Shown in pieces: positions 22,502 through 35,588 of a stretch of 64,000 nucleotides of DNA. The notes beneath the pieces are model-generated. The model saw only the letters and a list, made by a program, of their open reading frames with translations. It was not told where the DNA came from and made no database searches. The stretch is from Crotophaga sulcirostris (lineage: Eukaryota; Chordata; Aves; Cuculiformes; Crotophagidae). Positions within the stretch are counted from its first letter, which is position 1. Every line of letters begins with the position of its first letter. The stretch spans positions 800,843-864,842 of the forward strand of contig VYZB01000145.1 in assembly GCA_013397455.1 (NCBI GenBank), given 5' to 3'. The position numbers were made by a program, and so were the translations under genes.

Positions 22502-25257
22502 TGAGAGCTAGTCATTTAGGTATGTCCTCAGTTTTTCATGCATAACTGGAACGTTCTCACCATTCTCCTGGCTGCCTGGTGTACAGAAGACAGTGTGAGC
22601 CAAAATGGTAATGGGGTCCTGTCAGCTGAAATGACAAGCTGGATCCTCAGCCTTAAATCTGATTCTAGCAAAAGGATGGGATGCAACTTTGAGTGTTAAG
22701 GGAAAAAAAAAAAAAAAAGAAAACCAGAAAATTTTCCAAAGTTAAAACATCTCCAGCAATGTGCTGCAAGGAAAAATGCCTAATTAAATTGCCCAAACCA
22801 TTTTAGCCCCTGAGCTTGAAAATGTCAGTAAATAAATAATTGGTTATGCAAAGATTACTCTATTCTGCTAATAGAGCATAGGAGGGAAGCAACAAAGCCA
22901 CTAGGGGTTCTGTCTTTGATCCATAGCAGGTAATAAAAACACAGACAATACCATCAAAATGAAAAAAAAAAAAAAGGCATTTTCTTTCATAGCTGTCAGT
23001 CCTCTCCTTGCTTTGGAAGGGAGAAAGGCAGGTTATCACTCGTGCATGTGTGAGATTCAGCCTTGTTTGCCGTGTGATTGTATAAATGGCACTTTATTAA
23101 AAGCTAACTCTTATTTGCAGACTTTAAACTTAAACACAGGCACGTACAGGGATAGATATAAAATCAATGAACTTTTCAAGTATTGCAGACAACATTTTGA
23201 AAGGCAACTATTAGGAGTGTAGGGAGTGATTTACTGATGTGGTTGTTCTGCTGATGTGTTTGTTGCTGATTTGCTATGCCCTGTCTATTAACATGACTGA
23301 AAAATAGGAGCAAGAGCTTGGTTTGGTTCTGCTGTAGGACTTTTTTACTTCATCCTCTGAAAATCAGAGAGCAGCATATCTGAGCATTTGTACAAGAGAA
23401 CTCCTAATGCCTAATAGGAAGACATGATGTATTTTTGTACAAAAAGTGCTGTGTGTTTCAGATGATTTCTTTAAATCATAAACTGTGCTAAAAATCTGGA
23501 TTTACTTTGGAGCGATCAGGTGCATACGAAACTCTAGTAGCGTGTAAGCAGAGGTAATAAAATGCTGGGTTAGTGGCATGGCTTTACTTCTTGCTGTCTT
23601 TATAAGGATTCTGATGATATTAGGTATGAATTCTGCAGTATCAATAGTATTTTCCTTGCATTACGTGGACTGAAGTGAACACGGTAGCCATCAGAGTTCC
23701 AGTGTTTCCTCGATGGCCCCATCTTACCCCATTAGTTTTGTCGCTCATCGGGTTCCGCGTACCATCGACTCGGTGAATGTCATTCATCTCTGCAACATGA
23801 GTTTGATGTCAAATGTGACTTAGGCTTTGAGGTTGATGGGATGATAAGTAGCCCACCGTTTCCCCCGTGAGAGACAATGCCTGCACCAACCTGCCTTTTC
23901 ATATCCAAAGGTCATGTCCAGTTGAGAGAGCAACATGTACAAATGGGATTTGAGGTACAAACTGCCTTTTGCCCCTGAAAGTACAGGGGGTTGTGACACA
24001 ATAAATATGCAGTTTTTTCTTCAATCTCACCTGTTCCTGTGACTATTCAAGCAATATAAAAATAATGTACAGAGCTTTAGCCTAGATATGCTTGTCTCTT
24101 TAATTAGATCCATCCTTCCCCCAAAAAGAACAAGTCAGTCAAAATAAGAAAAAAACCCCACAAGCTTAGACTGGACAAGTGTCTTTATATATATATAGTC
24201 ACAGTGATGAGTGCAATAGAACTTCTATATGTTTTGAGGACAACAGATGGAAGTGCTTTAGATAGTTTTTTTTCTGAAGAGCTTTTAAAGTGAATTCAAC
24301 GATGATATTTTTTTGCACATAATTTATATTTAGTATTTTAGGTCTCTCATTTTACTACCTGCTCTAGATATCTGAAAAAAATAAACTAAAATATGAAAAA
24401 CTGACTTGTAAATGAATACTTCTGAAAGTGCGATGGGAAAGATTATTATTGCTTTCCAGCCTGTATTGTGAAAATACTATTTTTTTAATTGTGGTACTTG
24501 ATGCATAGGCATCATATTTTGGACCAACATAATGTTTTTGCAGTTGGGGCATCATTTTACCCAAAGAAATATGGAGTTTATGGTGGTATCACTACCAAAC
24601 CTCTAACTGCTGTTACTGTGACACTGTATAGTGACACTAGTGACCACCACTGTTATGGGTGTAAATTCTACACGCTCTGAGCCTTTATACACAATTTGAG
24701 GGGGGAGAGAGGAGGAAGAGGAGACAAGGCTGCACAACGTTTCATGACTGGCTTAAGGGATATTAAATTGACCTTAAATCCTTGCCAACCGGTTAGATGG
24801 ATAGCGCACTGTTTCTAAAATTTGCAAGTCAAAGGGAGACAGGCCTAAATTCTTTCCGCTATGAAACCCCTACAGTCCTCTGCCTTTCAGGCAGAAGCAA
24901 AAAGGAATGGAAAATTCCAAACTAACGAGTGCTTCATTTTTTTTTTCTGCAGTGCTGTGCTTAGAAAAATTGCACTCTTTTTTTTTTTTTTTTTCTAAGG
25001 CAAAGAAGTAAAATTAAAGTTGTATGACTGTTATAAATATTACATGTTCAGGGTATCAGGAGTACCTGTAGTTCTCTGGTTTCTGAGGGTGTTTTTGAAT
25101 TAACCCTTTTATAGCTGCTGGGTGGTGGTGGATAACATTCACACTTAGTCAAATCTTACACTGTCTATTAAGGAGAACATATCCTATCTTAAAGGTGCAC
25201 GCATTGGAGTAGTAATTTGTGGTGTTTGTGTGTACACTTGTTTGCATCTCTGCTTTG
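22502..25257. other. Unique DNA
   Basis: No gene is recognised. Poly-A runs lie near 22702 and 22963, and poly-T runs near 24943 and 24977. The stretch 23690-23900 keeps several CpGs in AT-rich DNA and might be a conserved element. A weak MIR-like trace is listed at 24785. Confidence 0.4.
24785..24855 (+). mobile_element. Possible MIR-like trace
   Basis: 'ttagatggatagcgcactg' followed by 'gacaggcctaaattctttcc' resembles the MIR order 'ctagtggatagagcactgg ... agacctgggttctattcc'. The match is short and diverged, so the call is tentative. Confidence 0.3.
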
Positions 25258-25385
25258 TAGAAGTGAACTGCAGAGCTTTGAGAGAAATAATGACTTGGCC
25301 AAGTTTGCCTGACAAGTCAGAGACAGAGTAAGAAACAAAACCCAATATCTTCATTCCAGAATCTGTGGTGCTTCCCAATTCCTTC
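25258..25385 (-). mobile_element. MIR-like CORE-SINE trace, antisense
   Basis: In antisense order the landmarks fit MIR: 'gaactgcagagctttgagag' (family: gaaactgaggcacagagagg), 'tgacttggccaagtttgcc' (family: tgacttgcccaaggtcac) and 'gtcagagacagagtaagaaac' followed by aaaaccca (family: gtggcagagccgggatt, then gaaccca). Old and diverged. Confidence 0.6.
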
Positions 25386-25511
25386 AGTTTTACTGAATAT
25401 TGGAGATAAGTCAATGTAGACATCAGTTCCATATTAAATACGTGCATATTTAGCAGCAGAAGGATTCAAGATTCACTGTTGAACTTTTACTGAATTTCTC
25501 AAAGGCTGAGA

Positions 25512-25716
25512 GAAGTTAAGATTGGATATTAGGAAAAATTTCATTACTGAAAGAGTGGTCAAGCATTGGAACAGGCTGCCCAGGGAAGTGGTAGAGACAG
25601 CATCCTTGGAGGTGTTCAAAAAGCATGTAGACATGGCACTTCAGGGCATGGTTTAGTAAGCATGATGGAGTTGGACTTCATGATTTTAGTCTTTTCCAAC
25701 CCTAATGATTCAGTGC
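25512..25716 (+). mobile_element. CR1 LINE 3' end
   Basis: Sense CR1 3' fragment: 'ttggatattaggaaaaattt', 'gaacaggctgcccagggaag', a gaggtgttcaaaaagcatgtag block, 'ggttggacttcatgatt'-type sequence, 'agtcttttccaaccctaatg', then a degraded terminal repeat. It is more diverged than the copies at 22251 and 49921 and belongs to another CR1 subfamily. 5' truncated. Confidence 0.92.
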
Positions 25717-27563
25717 TTCTAAGTATGCTGTCCTGTTTTGCTGACATGGTTCAGAAGAACTTCTGACTGGTCCTTTGGGGGGAGTAATGTAGACAGAGGG
25801 AAGTTGGAGCTGCCACATTCCTTGGCTGAGATGTCCTAAATCTGAAGGACCCATAGAAGCAGGAATGGAGAATTCAGGAAATGAGGCTCTCCTGGTGATC
25901 CAGACAAGAAACGTGCCCTGTGCAGTGCGCTGTCGTTCAGGCAGTAGAAGCTGCCTGGAATTCACTTTGTCATGAGCTTCACTTTAGCTGAGCACTGTTC
26001 TTGCAGGGAGTGAGTTGCTCCCAGATGTGGTTCCTACATGGTTAAAGCTCATATGTAGCTTTCTGCTGGGTCTTTCATAAGCAGTAGAGAGATTGTCTGT
26101 GCCCTCATTTCACATATTTGCAACATCTTCCTACATAAAATCTCTATGTAATTTAACCCATACTGCCCAGAGTGCAATACTTAAGAACTTAACTTCCATC
26201 CTAAGCCAGAGTCAAAAGGAATACTGTCCAATTCATTGTATTTCTTCTTGTGATATTGGGGATAATGTTTTAAAGCTGCTTCACTTCTGCTTCACCATTG
26301 AGTCCAGTAAATTTATCAAACTTGTTTTTCCCTCTCAGCACAATATCCCAGCTACTCACCCTCACATCTCTCTCTGTCTGCCTCCAGTCTTCATTTTGCC
26401 AGCTGCTCACAGGCAGCAATAACAATGTCCTTCCATTTTCTTCAATATTCTTTAGCTGTCTTTGGGCTGGTTGATGTTCCCATAATTTAGGTAAATGGTA
26501 CCCTCTTTAAATAAATAAACACATTAAGTAGACTGTCAGGTATTAACGTAGACAAGACATCCCTAATGTAATTGTTGTGCTGTGCATTAGTGCTTCAGGA
26601 GTGGATCTTTTCTGGGTACAGCATTATAAGACTGTTTTTGGGAAAAGGAATACCAACTCTTTTATTCATTACTCTCTCTTTACTGCAGAAGGAACATTTA
26701 AGAAAACATATCATTTTGGATAAATATAAATAGCTTTACTAATTGTGTCGCAGGCACGAACAATTATTTGAAAATATGTTCAATTTAGTATTTATGTGGC
26801 AGTCCTTAAACATTCCCCAACATGTCTGTCTCTTTAAAGTATTCACTTGCTTCAAAGCTATTTTTGCCTCTGACCACTATCTGATGAGAAATTCACATGT
26901 GCTAAATATACCCATGATAATAATCTTATTTTCAGTCCTCCACTAAAAATGCTGAGGGCCTGAAAGGGATTTGAGTCCTCAGTGTAGCTTCCCTTCCATT
27001 ATTTTTCGAGTGGATTTCAGGAGAAAGAAATGGTTCCAATGCTAAACATTAAATATTGCTGTAACATTTTTTACCAATCATTTTGTCACTATAACAGTAA
27101 TACAGCATTAACAATATGTCAGTATAATAGCATATATAATAATACCAACGATGTCCGTCTCACAGAGGACTCTTAGTGAGTAAGTGATTAGAGAGAGGGT
27201 TTGGGAGAGATGACTTGCTCACACATGTAACACATCTCCAGGTGTGAGAAGCTTAATTCCATCTATGTGATAAATCTGGGACAGAAATGAGCGTTGCAGA
27301 ATTGTTGAGAGGTTCAACCAAACTTTGATTTGATTTCCAGGTCTCTGGGCTACTGCTTGAAATACAGACCATGGCAAACCTCTCTGATCATTCTTACCTT
27401 GAAGTCAGTGAGATCATTTCAGTCACCTCAGAAAGAGCAGGCATTGGAATCCAGATTTCTTCTGGAACAGATCTAAATGCCTAATCTGAATTTTCACTGG
27501 GTATTTTGGCATGTTTAGGGCAAGTGAGGTGTGCCTGTATGACTGTGTGACGTATTTTGGGGG
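25717..27563. other. Unique DNA; possible 3' UTR of a minus-strand gene
   Basis: No coding signal. If the exon at 27564-27905 is a terminal exon, its 3' untranslated region would run into this stretch on the minus strand. The nearest plausible minus-strand AATAAA is the TTTATT near 26660. This is inference only. Confidence 0.3.
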
Positions 27564-27905
27564 CTAGACCACAGCTTGATTGGAACTCTCCTGTTGTTCC
27601 GGTGTTAGTCCTTTAGCTGAAAAAGAAGAAATTTTAATTCTTGCATCCAGCAGGTCCTGGTTTCGCTCAAGTAGGTGATAGAGAAGGCTGAGGTACCGCT
27701 CAGCTATTGCTGAGTGTTGAGCCTCGGCGCTGTAATGCCCTGCAGGAAGAAGAGGGCACCCTGCTACATGGTGCTTTGTTGCCTTGGAACTATTTATGTA
27801 GCCTACAGGTAGCACTGTCTGTATTTTTATCTGTCTCTGCCTGAGCTGGTCTAGACAGAAAGCAAGGGAACAGCATCCTTTGCGTCCACCAGACATTTCT
27901 GTGAG
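27564..27905 (-). CDS. Candidate terminal exon of an unidentified minus-strand gene
   Basis: A minus-strand frame of 113 codons ends in TAG. It is preceded by a good acceptor, TTTCTTGTTTCAG, with the exon starting at 27905 in phase 0. The peptide is rich in ordinary coding residues and its second half looks helical: AERYLSLLYHLLERNQDLLD, then ARIKISSFSAKGLTPEQQ. A second acceptor inside, TCTTCTTCCTGCAG, just before the GHYSAEAQHS block, could instead start a shorter exon in a different phase. Phase 0 entry agrees with the candidate exon at 30732-30857. I do not recognise the protein and see no domain. Alternatives are a chance open frame or an exon of a non-coding transcript. Confidence 0.4.
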   Translation of the reverse strand, partial: LTEMSGGRKGCCSLAFCLDQLRQRQIKIQTVLPVGYINSSKATKHHVAGCPLLPAGHYSAEAQHSAIAERYLSLLYHLLERNQDLLDARIKISSFSAKGLTPEQQESSNQAVV

Positions 27906-29885
27906 CTGAAACAAGAAAGCTGTAATGAAATTCTGAAGGCTGCTGATGCAAACCTTTCACATTACCAATGAAAGATTAAAAAAGACCAACAAACAAAACA
28001 AACTCCTAAACAGCAACCCCAAATTTACTAAACAATACCTGAAGATTTAAGAATCTGGGCATAATTGTTGGAAAAATGTGCAGGTGTTATACCAACCGTG
28101 GTTTTATTCCTGTGTTGTTTTTCTGATTAAGGCAATCTGGCACAGTGGGATTATTTTTGAGAGTGAGAGCAAGAGGCAAGATCTTGGCCAGTGTCTAGAG
28201 AACACAAGACGCTGTTTCTGTGAGCTCAAAATAAGTTAAGAATTGATTTAATGAACTTACTTTTCTGGAAAAAAAGTTCATTCTCAAATGTTTACCGAGC
28301 ATGGCCAAAACTAACTCCTGTAAGTGATGGATCGCTCTCTAAAGTAGCTTAAGCTTTAAAGAATATAGTGCTTTTTAATTTTGTCACTTGATTTCAAATA
28401 TTTTGGGTTTGTGCTGGTTCAGTTTTGGTTTTCTTCTGCAACCACTAAATCTATAAGGATTTTCTTTTCACAATATGAAGGCTGATTCTCACTCTAGGAC
28501 CTGCTATTAAAGAAAGTCATCAGCTATCGTTAGACTTCCAGGAAAATTATCAGCTAATTGTTTACAGTAGACTGCATTCTCAGGGCAGCATCAATGAACC
28601 ACAGAGATGCTCTCACCTACAGGCCACCATTTCTGACTCCCGTGAGATGAAGGCTGATACAGTCATGCAGAGCATGAATTTTACTAGAAAACGGAAATAG
28701 AAAAGTGTGCTTGCTGCACACCTACCAGAGTTAGGTGGGGAGCATTAAAAATCGAAACAATGATCAAAAGTTAACTCTTAATTTATCTTAATTTTAGATT
28801 TGAGCTCAGATCAAAGCATTTGTTACTTTGAAGCTTAATAAAGTTAATGTCTATAGGATCTTTTTCTACTGTGATTAATTTTGAGGTTTGTGAGCCGTAC
28901 CTACACTTAATATCTGTGAGGATCTCCACTACTGCATGCATATTCATGGTGGTACTTCTCTTTGAAAATCTGGATGAATTTAGTGTGGTATTTTCAAATT
29001 CATGTCCTTCAAAACAATTCCAGCAGTAGCAGAAGTTACATAATAAAGATCTTTATCTGAATATGTAGACCTGAAATTAAATAATAATTCCAATTATAAA
29101 TCATAATTATTTTACTTAATTACTTTGCCATGTCAAAAGATACAAATAGATAAATAAGTCTTTCTGAATAAAAATATAATTTTAGTGAGCAGTTGAACAT
29201 TTTCTTCCTTCTTCTATCAAACTGACAGAAAACAACAATGAAAATTTATTCTCATAATTTGAAAACACGTTTCTTCAACAAATATTTTACTTCAGTTAAG
29301 AAATGAGGAAGATTACAGCTGTCTCTTGGTGTTTTATACTCAAGTGATGTTAGTTATGTAACAGGATAAATTAGAAATGTAGCAAAGAACTGCATGGAAT
29401 TCTGCATTATAGAAATACAGTTTATTTAATAAATCCATTCTCTTTTGTACATGTTAGGTGAAAACAAATTTATCTTGGGTTTCTTTGTGGTATGCTCCAT
29501 CACCTCATGAGAAGGTTTGTTGCTATTTAGCATTAATAATGTTTGAGCACCTGTTATTTTAAGAAATTAATCTGTAGCCTAAACTAATGCCAGGTTTTCT
29601 TCATCTTGAAGTTGCTTTTATGTTTAAGTGGAATTTGGTTATTTATTGATAGAAAGAAGCTCTGATTATTTGTCTGATCCATGGACATACAAAGATCACT
29701 TTGTGTCAGTACTTGGGAGCTCATTTAGCCTCCTAGTGTGGCGTAAACCTTTAAATATGATGGGGTTGTAATACTTGTGCTTCATTTCTAGCTTGGTTTT
29801 CCAACTTTGAGGATTGTCATCCTTAGGGAGGGGAAAATGGTCGTAGGCTTACTGCCCTTTTAAACCAAAAATTGAAATACAGGGA
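27906..29885. other. Unique AT-rich DNA
   Basis: Nothing recognised. In the proposed gene model this would be intron. Confidence 0.4.
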
Positions 29886-29975
29886 GTTGTAGAAATATTT
29901 AGGTTGCTGGGGTTGTCTGAAGGCCATCTACTCCAAACTTTTTCTCAAAGCAAGGCTAATATCAAAGCTAGAAGG
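29886..29975 (-). mobile_element. Degraded CR1 fragment, antisense
   Basis: 'gaaggccatctactccaaac' and 'ctcaaagcaaggctaatatc' correspond to the antisense CR1 words 'gaggtcatctagtccaaccc' and 'tcaaagcagggctaacttc'. Only about 90 bases remain and divergence is high, so the insertion is old. The second of two minus-oriented CR1 fragments in the window. Confidence 0.6.
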
Positions 29976-30731
29976 CATGCAGAAAGATGTAAGTCTAGGA
30001 TCTGGTCAGTAACAAAATAGCCTATTCATTATAAATTTTATTTTAAAAAATTATTTACTTTAATCTTCCTTTATAAAGGACAATTCTTCCAGAAATGAAG
30101 TAGTGTGTCTTTAAAGCACAGGTTTCTGTATTGCATAACAGTCTGGGTTATCTCAGTCATAGCTCAGTGAAATCCCATGCTAACAGATCTAGGAGGAAAA
30201 CAAATCATTCCTTTTTGGTTTACAAATAAATAATCTGAAAGGTTGCAGGAGGTCTCTCCAGGCAGAGACAGAAATCAAGCTGATACATCCAACTTTTATC
30301 CACTTGTTTGGAAAAACCGTGTTCTTTCTGCTTGGCTGTCCTGCCCGCGCACACTAAAATACACGCTTCTCCTATGGCTTGAAATACAGTCTCAGATTTC
30401 TGTTTCTTTACGACTGTGTGCTGACTGTAATAGCAGCTAACTGGTCATTTTTCCATCCAGTTCTCAGTTCCCATAGAAGCCATATGACTTGTTTGGGCTT
30501 TAGAATTCCACGGTGAGAAATGGAAGGGGCATGTAAGAAACAAGATGACCCTAGTTTTCGGCAGGATGAGACAGCGCTAAAAAAGAAATCAAAGTGGGTT
30601 TACTGATCCGACAACATGAATGACTCTCCTGCAGTGAACACCAATGTTTTGCAGTAAAGTTTTATCTCTAGTATTTCAAGTGAAATCATACAATTGAATA
30701 GGAATGTTTTACATTTCAGCCACTCTCAGAC
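29976..30731. other. Unique DNA
   Basis: Nothing recognised. Confidence 0.4.
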
Positions 30732-30857
30732 TTGGATTTGCGTGCGTTTCTTCTCAGTAGCTTTGTAGATGGGAAGCTGTGAGAGCAGGTATTCATCTCT
30801 TTTGCCTTCAGTGGTCACTTTGCATTGTTTTATGTTGGTTAACTTTTGCAGAGCAAC
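30732..30857 (-). CDS. Candidate internal exon of the same unidentified gene
   Basis: 126 bases, exactly 42 codons on the minus strand, entered after a strong acceptor (CACCTTTCCTTTTTCAG) in phase 0. The peptide is lysine/glutamate-rich: VALQKLTNIKQCKVTTEGKR, then DEYLLSQLPIYKATEKKR. The proposed donor is CAA|GTCTGA, which keeps phase 0 but is a weak donor. If it is not used, the frame meets a TGA two codons later (30726-30728) and this would be a terminal exon. Phases agree with the candidate exons on either side. The protein is not recognised. Confidence 0.35.
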
Positions 30858-33800
30858 CTGAAAAAGGAAAGGTGGATAGAGAATCCACGGTGGTGATTTA
30901 AGAACACACAAATTATGGATCTTGGGGCCTTTAGGCCCTGGAGACCCAGCTGTGTTAACCGTACACCGACTGCTTCTCCTTCTCTTCTGCCTCTGATTGT
31001 GCCACACGTTTCTGTAGAACTGAGCTCTAGTTCGTTGCCATCAGAGCATCAAAAACACTGGAGGGAGCCTTTCCCTTCCCTGAGTACTGAAGGTGAATGG
31101 GAACATGATACAGACTCTGGCAGCTGCGGCCTTTCCCAAATGTTCTGAGAAGTCAAACACCTTTCTATCCATCATGTAGAATGTTTTATTGCTATTGATG
31201 GGTACACCCCATCACACCCCCCTCCATTTCCCCTCCACAAAAAAGAACTTCAGGCTTCATTGAACCCCTAGAGGGTTCACCATCTGAAAAAGGAGGAAAG
31301 CACGGATAACAGAAAAAGAACTCAAACAGGGAAGAGGAAAAAACAAACTGGAGTTGTTCCCAAAGCAGTCTATAAGCCCTTCCAAAATGTCACAAAGTTA
31401 TTCTCATAAAGCAGCTTAGCTCTGCGTTTTGGCACTCTTCATCTGCTGTTTCCGTGTGAGAGAGCAAGAAAGAGACTCTAGTAAGACTGGTCATTTTTTG
31501 TTCTTTGGCCGTTCCCTATCTAATGTTTGGAATATTCATCTGCAGCTTTCTGCATTTAAAAAACTGGCAATGCTTTCATCTACCTCACCGGAGCCCTGGG
31601 AAGGAGGAGTGTTTCCTTCCCTCAATGAACCTGATCTCAGCTGGGAACACCTCTCCCTCTTTATCTGCGTCTCTTTGTTCAACTTCACGTCTACGTATCT
31701 TCCAGCATGTTTTTAAGGCCAGGAAGCTCAGCAAGGGGAGAATAATGTCTGCACTTGCACCCATGGTTTAAAGGAATTACAGCACAGAATGATTTACAGT
31801 TATTTTCTAAAAGGCAGCATTTTGAGGCATGCACAGTTTGGGTTTTTTTTTAAAGAACAAGCAAAGAGCTTTAGTAATTACCTTCAGTCAGCATAACCCT
31901 CAGCGTTCATTGCTGTCACAGAATAGAAAAAATATTTCTTCTTTGTATTTCTGGATGCAATGTTTGCCACTTTTAACTGCAGTATAAAAGCACAATGGTT
32001 TTCTTCTCCTCCCCCAGAAGAGTGAGAGATGAATGTTTAATTAAAGCCAGAATTTGTAATGTTCACAGAACACTTTTTTCCCCATAAGTGTCTCCGCTGA
32101 TACGGATACCGTTTGTAGCTCATCTCCATATGTCCTTACTATCTGCTAACAGCAGAGCCCTGCTGCAGTTGCTGCATAAGCAGTTTTTGCTTTTTTAATA
32201 AGGAGAAGGGAAGTCTTGTGGTTCATCCCAGTGGTGCAGTTTAAGAGAGGAACAAGAAATGAGGCAAACAAGGGCAAAGACAAGATTCTTTTAACCCTCT
32301 GATTGCTTTTGCCACATTGCTAAATTTACATTGGTGGCAGAAATTTTGGCAGAGTGTGCCTGGTGCTCCTCAGTCCACCTCGCTGCCAAAAGGTATCAGC
32401 TGGATGCTGCCAGCTGACTTGTACCTGGCCATTGTTTCTTGCATTATTTGTTGTAGCTCATGATGTGTTTCAACTATTGGCTCGCTCAGATTGTTGCAGC
32501 ACGTCTAAAAGGAGCAGGGGAAATAGGAAACTGTCCAAATGGGATCTGCTCAGCAGGGCCCTAGTGAGAGAAAAACTTCTGAAGCAAAAAGGAAAAGTTG
32601 TGGGGGAAGCAGGGGAGGATGAAGACCAGGACACCGACAACCTCCTATTTTTAAACCTTCTATAGAAATCAACAATTGTTTTCCTTAACTTTTGCCTGTA
32701 TAAAGCAATTGTAAAAGAAAGAATCCCTTTGTTTGTAAAGGAGCTCTTTGCTGCAGTTTGTGCCTGAAGTGCTTTTCTGTAGTCTCCTGCATCTTTCAGA
32801 AATGGGTTGGGCTCTCAGGGCTGTGTTTTTAAGGCGGGTTTGCCTGGCAGATGCTGCACTGACCTGCACACTTTGCATCCTAATAGCCAATTTAATTGCT
32901 TTTCTCCAGTTCTAGTGAAATGACATAGAGAAAAGCAGTGCAATGTTGCCAGGCATAAAATCCAAACAGCACAGAGGGGTGGGCTATAGGAAAAGGTGTG
33001 GTGTTCATATTAAATCACCAATTCCAGTAAAGATGAAATATTGGGGAGGGAGGCTTCTGTGATTGCGAACGTACTGCTGGAGTGTAGCTGCTGTAGTAGC
33101 TCTCATTTACGGAGCAGTGAAATGTAGGAATGATAATAGCTCGAGTTTCTGTAGTGCCTTTCATCACAAAGGATCCAGAGGTGATTTACAGACTTAAACT
33201 GTTACATAGATGACACTTATAAAACAAAACACAATTGCTGTTTTCAGAGTAATGGTCTGAAACACTACAGATTGCATTAGTGCTACTGAAATTATTTGGG
33301 CAATTATTGGAGAATAGGTAGGATTTTTTATTTTTGTGAAATAAAAATGGGATCAGGGTGGCCAGCTCCTGAGGAAGCTGTGACAGCTGGTTAAATGTGC
33401 TCAGAAAAGCACCACAAGGCAGGAACCAGCATGACTGGGGAAAGACATTCTCTTTTGACATAGAAACTTTAGGAGTGGTTCGGTTAACGTAGTATCATCA
33501 CCATCTCAGAATAAAAAAGTGTGTATAAAGGCTCCTGCTCTCTGTGGAGTGGCACAGGTCTTTCCTGAACCCTTGACTTTGACATTTCCTGCACAGGTAT
33601 GCCCACCCATGCTCCTGAGGAGAAGCAGCCTCTGCTGAATTTGCAGCCCCACCTGAAAAGGTTTCCAGCCCAGGTGCTGGAGATGCCTGTGGTGTTTAAA
33701 CATCATTTATGGGAAAGAGACTAAGAGTATGCTGTATGAAAATGTAAGATACACCTGACACCTGTAGGAGCTATCAATTTTTTGTTACTCATTGCCCCTC

Positions 33801-35588
33801 AGATTGTGCTTGCTGAAGGGGTCTGTGCTGGCCCAGGTCGAAGGCAGCAGGCAGGAACAACTGCTGTACAAACTGCAGCTCTTTGGTCAATCTCTCATGA
33901 TGCAAAGTGCTACCCCGCGTGCCCGTTGCTGCCTGGACAGGTGAAGTCACAGCACAGCTCTCGCCAGCGCACGTGCAGGCAGTGACTCATTCGCCTGTAG
34001 ATTGAGCTGAACCACTCTTTGCTGTTTTCTCTGCAGAAAGATGTCGGTGTCGTGGGTAAAGCTGAAAATCACACATCTTCATTTGGTAGACTGAAAGCAG
34101 ATGTAGGTGAAAAGAGGTTCAAATGACTGCTAATCCTTGACTGCTAATTCCATGCTAATCATGAGGAGGTGGTGCTGACACGCCGTGCAAACTGTGCTTC
34201 CGCACGGTGCCTGCGCTCCTGTGCAATTATCACCGCGCACTGTTGAACGGAGGCTGCTTTCATCAGGGCTTTCAACAGGGCTTGCATTTCACAGCCTGCA
34301 AGAACTGCATAAAATAGCTCCTGCAAACTGTTAGTGTGAAGTGTTTGGAAATATTGAAGAGATGGACAGAGGAGCTGTATGCTTTTTGTTTTAGCACCAG
34401 ATTTAGTCCTACAAGCTTGGAGGGGGGGGGCTGTATCCATTTTTATTTTTGGTTCCCTATTATCCTGATTCATTGTGGACCCAGCTACTCCGTGCAGTTT
34501 CTTTTTACCTTAAAAAAAAAGTTCCAAATGCAATGTATTCTAAGTACTTAGAATTGAAGGAATGTGTCTTGCTGGCTATATGGAATACTAACAAAGTAGG
34601 CATTTAAAAAAGTGTAAAAAATTTTAACTGAAAGATGTGAGATCAGCTTGACATTAAGCAGAGTGTTGGCAAAGCTCTGCGTAGTTTTGTAGCTATGTGA
34701 CTTCTGTAAATTTACTCTGGAAAATGCAAGCCTTAAAACTTTGCGTAGCGATCTGAAAATATTTGTGTCTGTCCTGGGCTTATTCCAGTACAACGTGAAG
34801 GGTAATTCTAAATGCAACTACAGTAATACAAAATGATCTACATAATGGGATTTGTAGATTAAAGCCTAATTAGGGCAAGTGGCTCATGGAAGCCTCCTCC
34901 AAATGCAGCTGCTCTCCCAAAAAATGCACTATAGAGCAGCTTGTAACAGTCTTTCAGCAAGCAGTTCTGTGTTTGTAGCTGTGTAGACCAACTATCGAAA
35001 ACAGCGTTAGTCCTGCATATCTTGGTTCTGTTGAAACTGTAGGAAAGAACCTCCAAAGGAGATGAATGCTGTGAGGTAGCTTTTTGGAGGGAAATGGGAA
35101 ATTTGCTCAGGAATCTAAAAATTAAAATAATCAACTACATGTAGTCCTTCTTTAAAAATCTCTGTACAAAACTCAAAGCTATTCTAATTCTTCCCTAGGA
35201 GATCAAATTTATTTAATATTTTATATTTATTTATAAATATTTATATAATATTTTCAAATATCATTTGAAATAATATATTATCAAATAACCCTGGATAGGT
35301 TGCTTTTTGAGCTAACTAGACTATCAGAAGACTGTGCTTCTATTCTATTTTGCTTTATCTTATATTCTTATGTATTCAGTTATTATTGTTATTCATGTTT
35401 CAACAGGTTTATTCCTTATATATGAGATATAAATTGATGAGACATAATAGGACGATAATATACTACACAATTTATCAGTACAGGGTCAGTACACCCATTC
35501 AACAGAGAGGTGCTTAAATTTAAGCCTGTGCGTTGTACTTCACTTAAAGTGTGATCTGACTGTTCCTGTTCAGGTTTTTTTTCACTAC
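30858..35588. other. Unique DNA (intron in the proposed model)
   Basis: Nothing firmly recognised. At 33150-33190, 'gtgcctttcatcacaaagga' followed by a 'gaggtgatttacagac' word resembles a widespread old amniote repeat word ('gcgccttccatcccaaagga ... gctttacaaac'), too short to name. At 34158-34310 a minus-strand frame with a CAG|GAG acceptor could be a further exon but is not supported well enough to list. 35200-35285 is an A/T-only low-complexity tract. Confidence 0.35.

Noticed and set aside
23740..23775. tRNA-like GGTTCC word near CpG-rich sequence
   Set aside because: It does not fit the GGTTCGANNCC B box, no A box lies at the right distance and no cloverleaf forms.
34158..34310. Possible extra exon with CAG|GAG acceptor and GCG|GTGATA donor, phase 0 to 0
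   Set aside because: Phase would fit between the candidate exons at 35.6 and 30.9 kb, but the pyrimidine tract is poor and it was found only by looking for a fit. Not enough to list.
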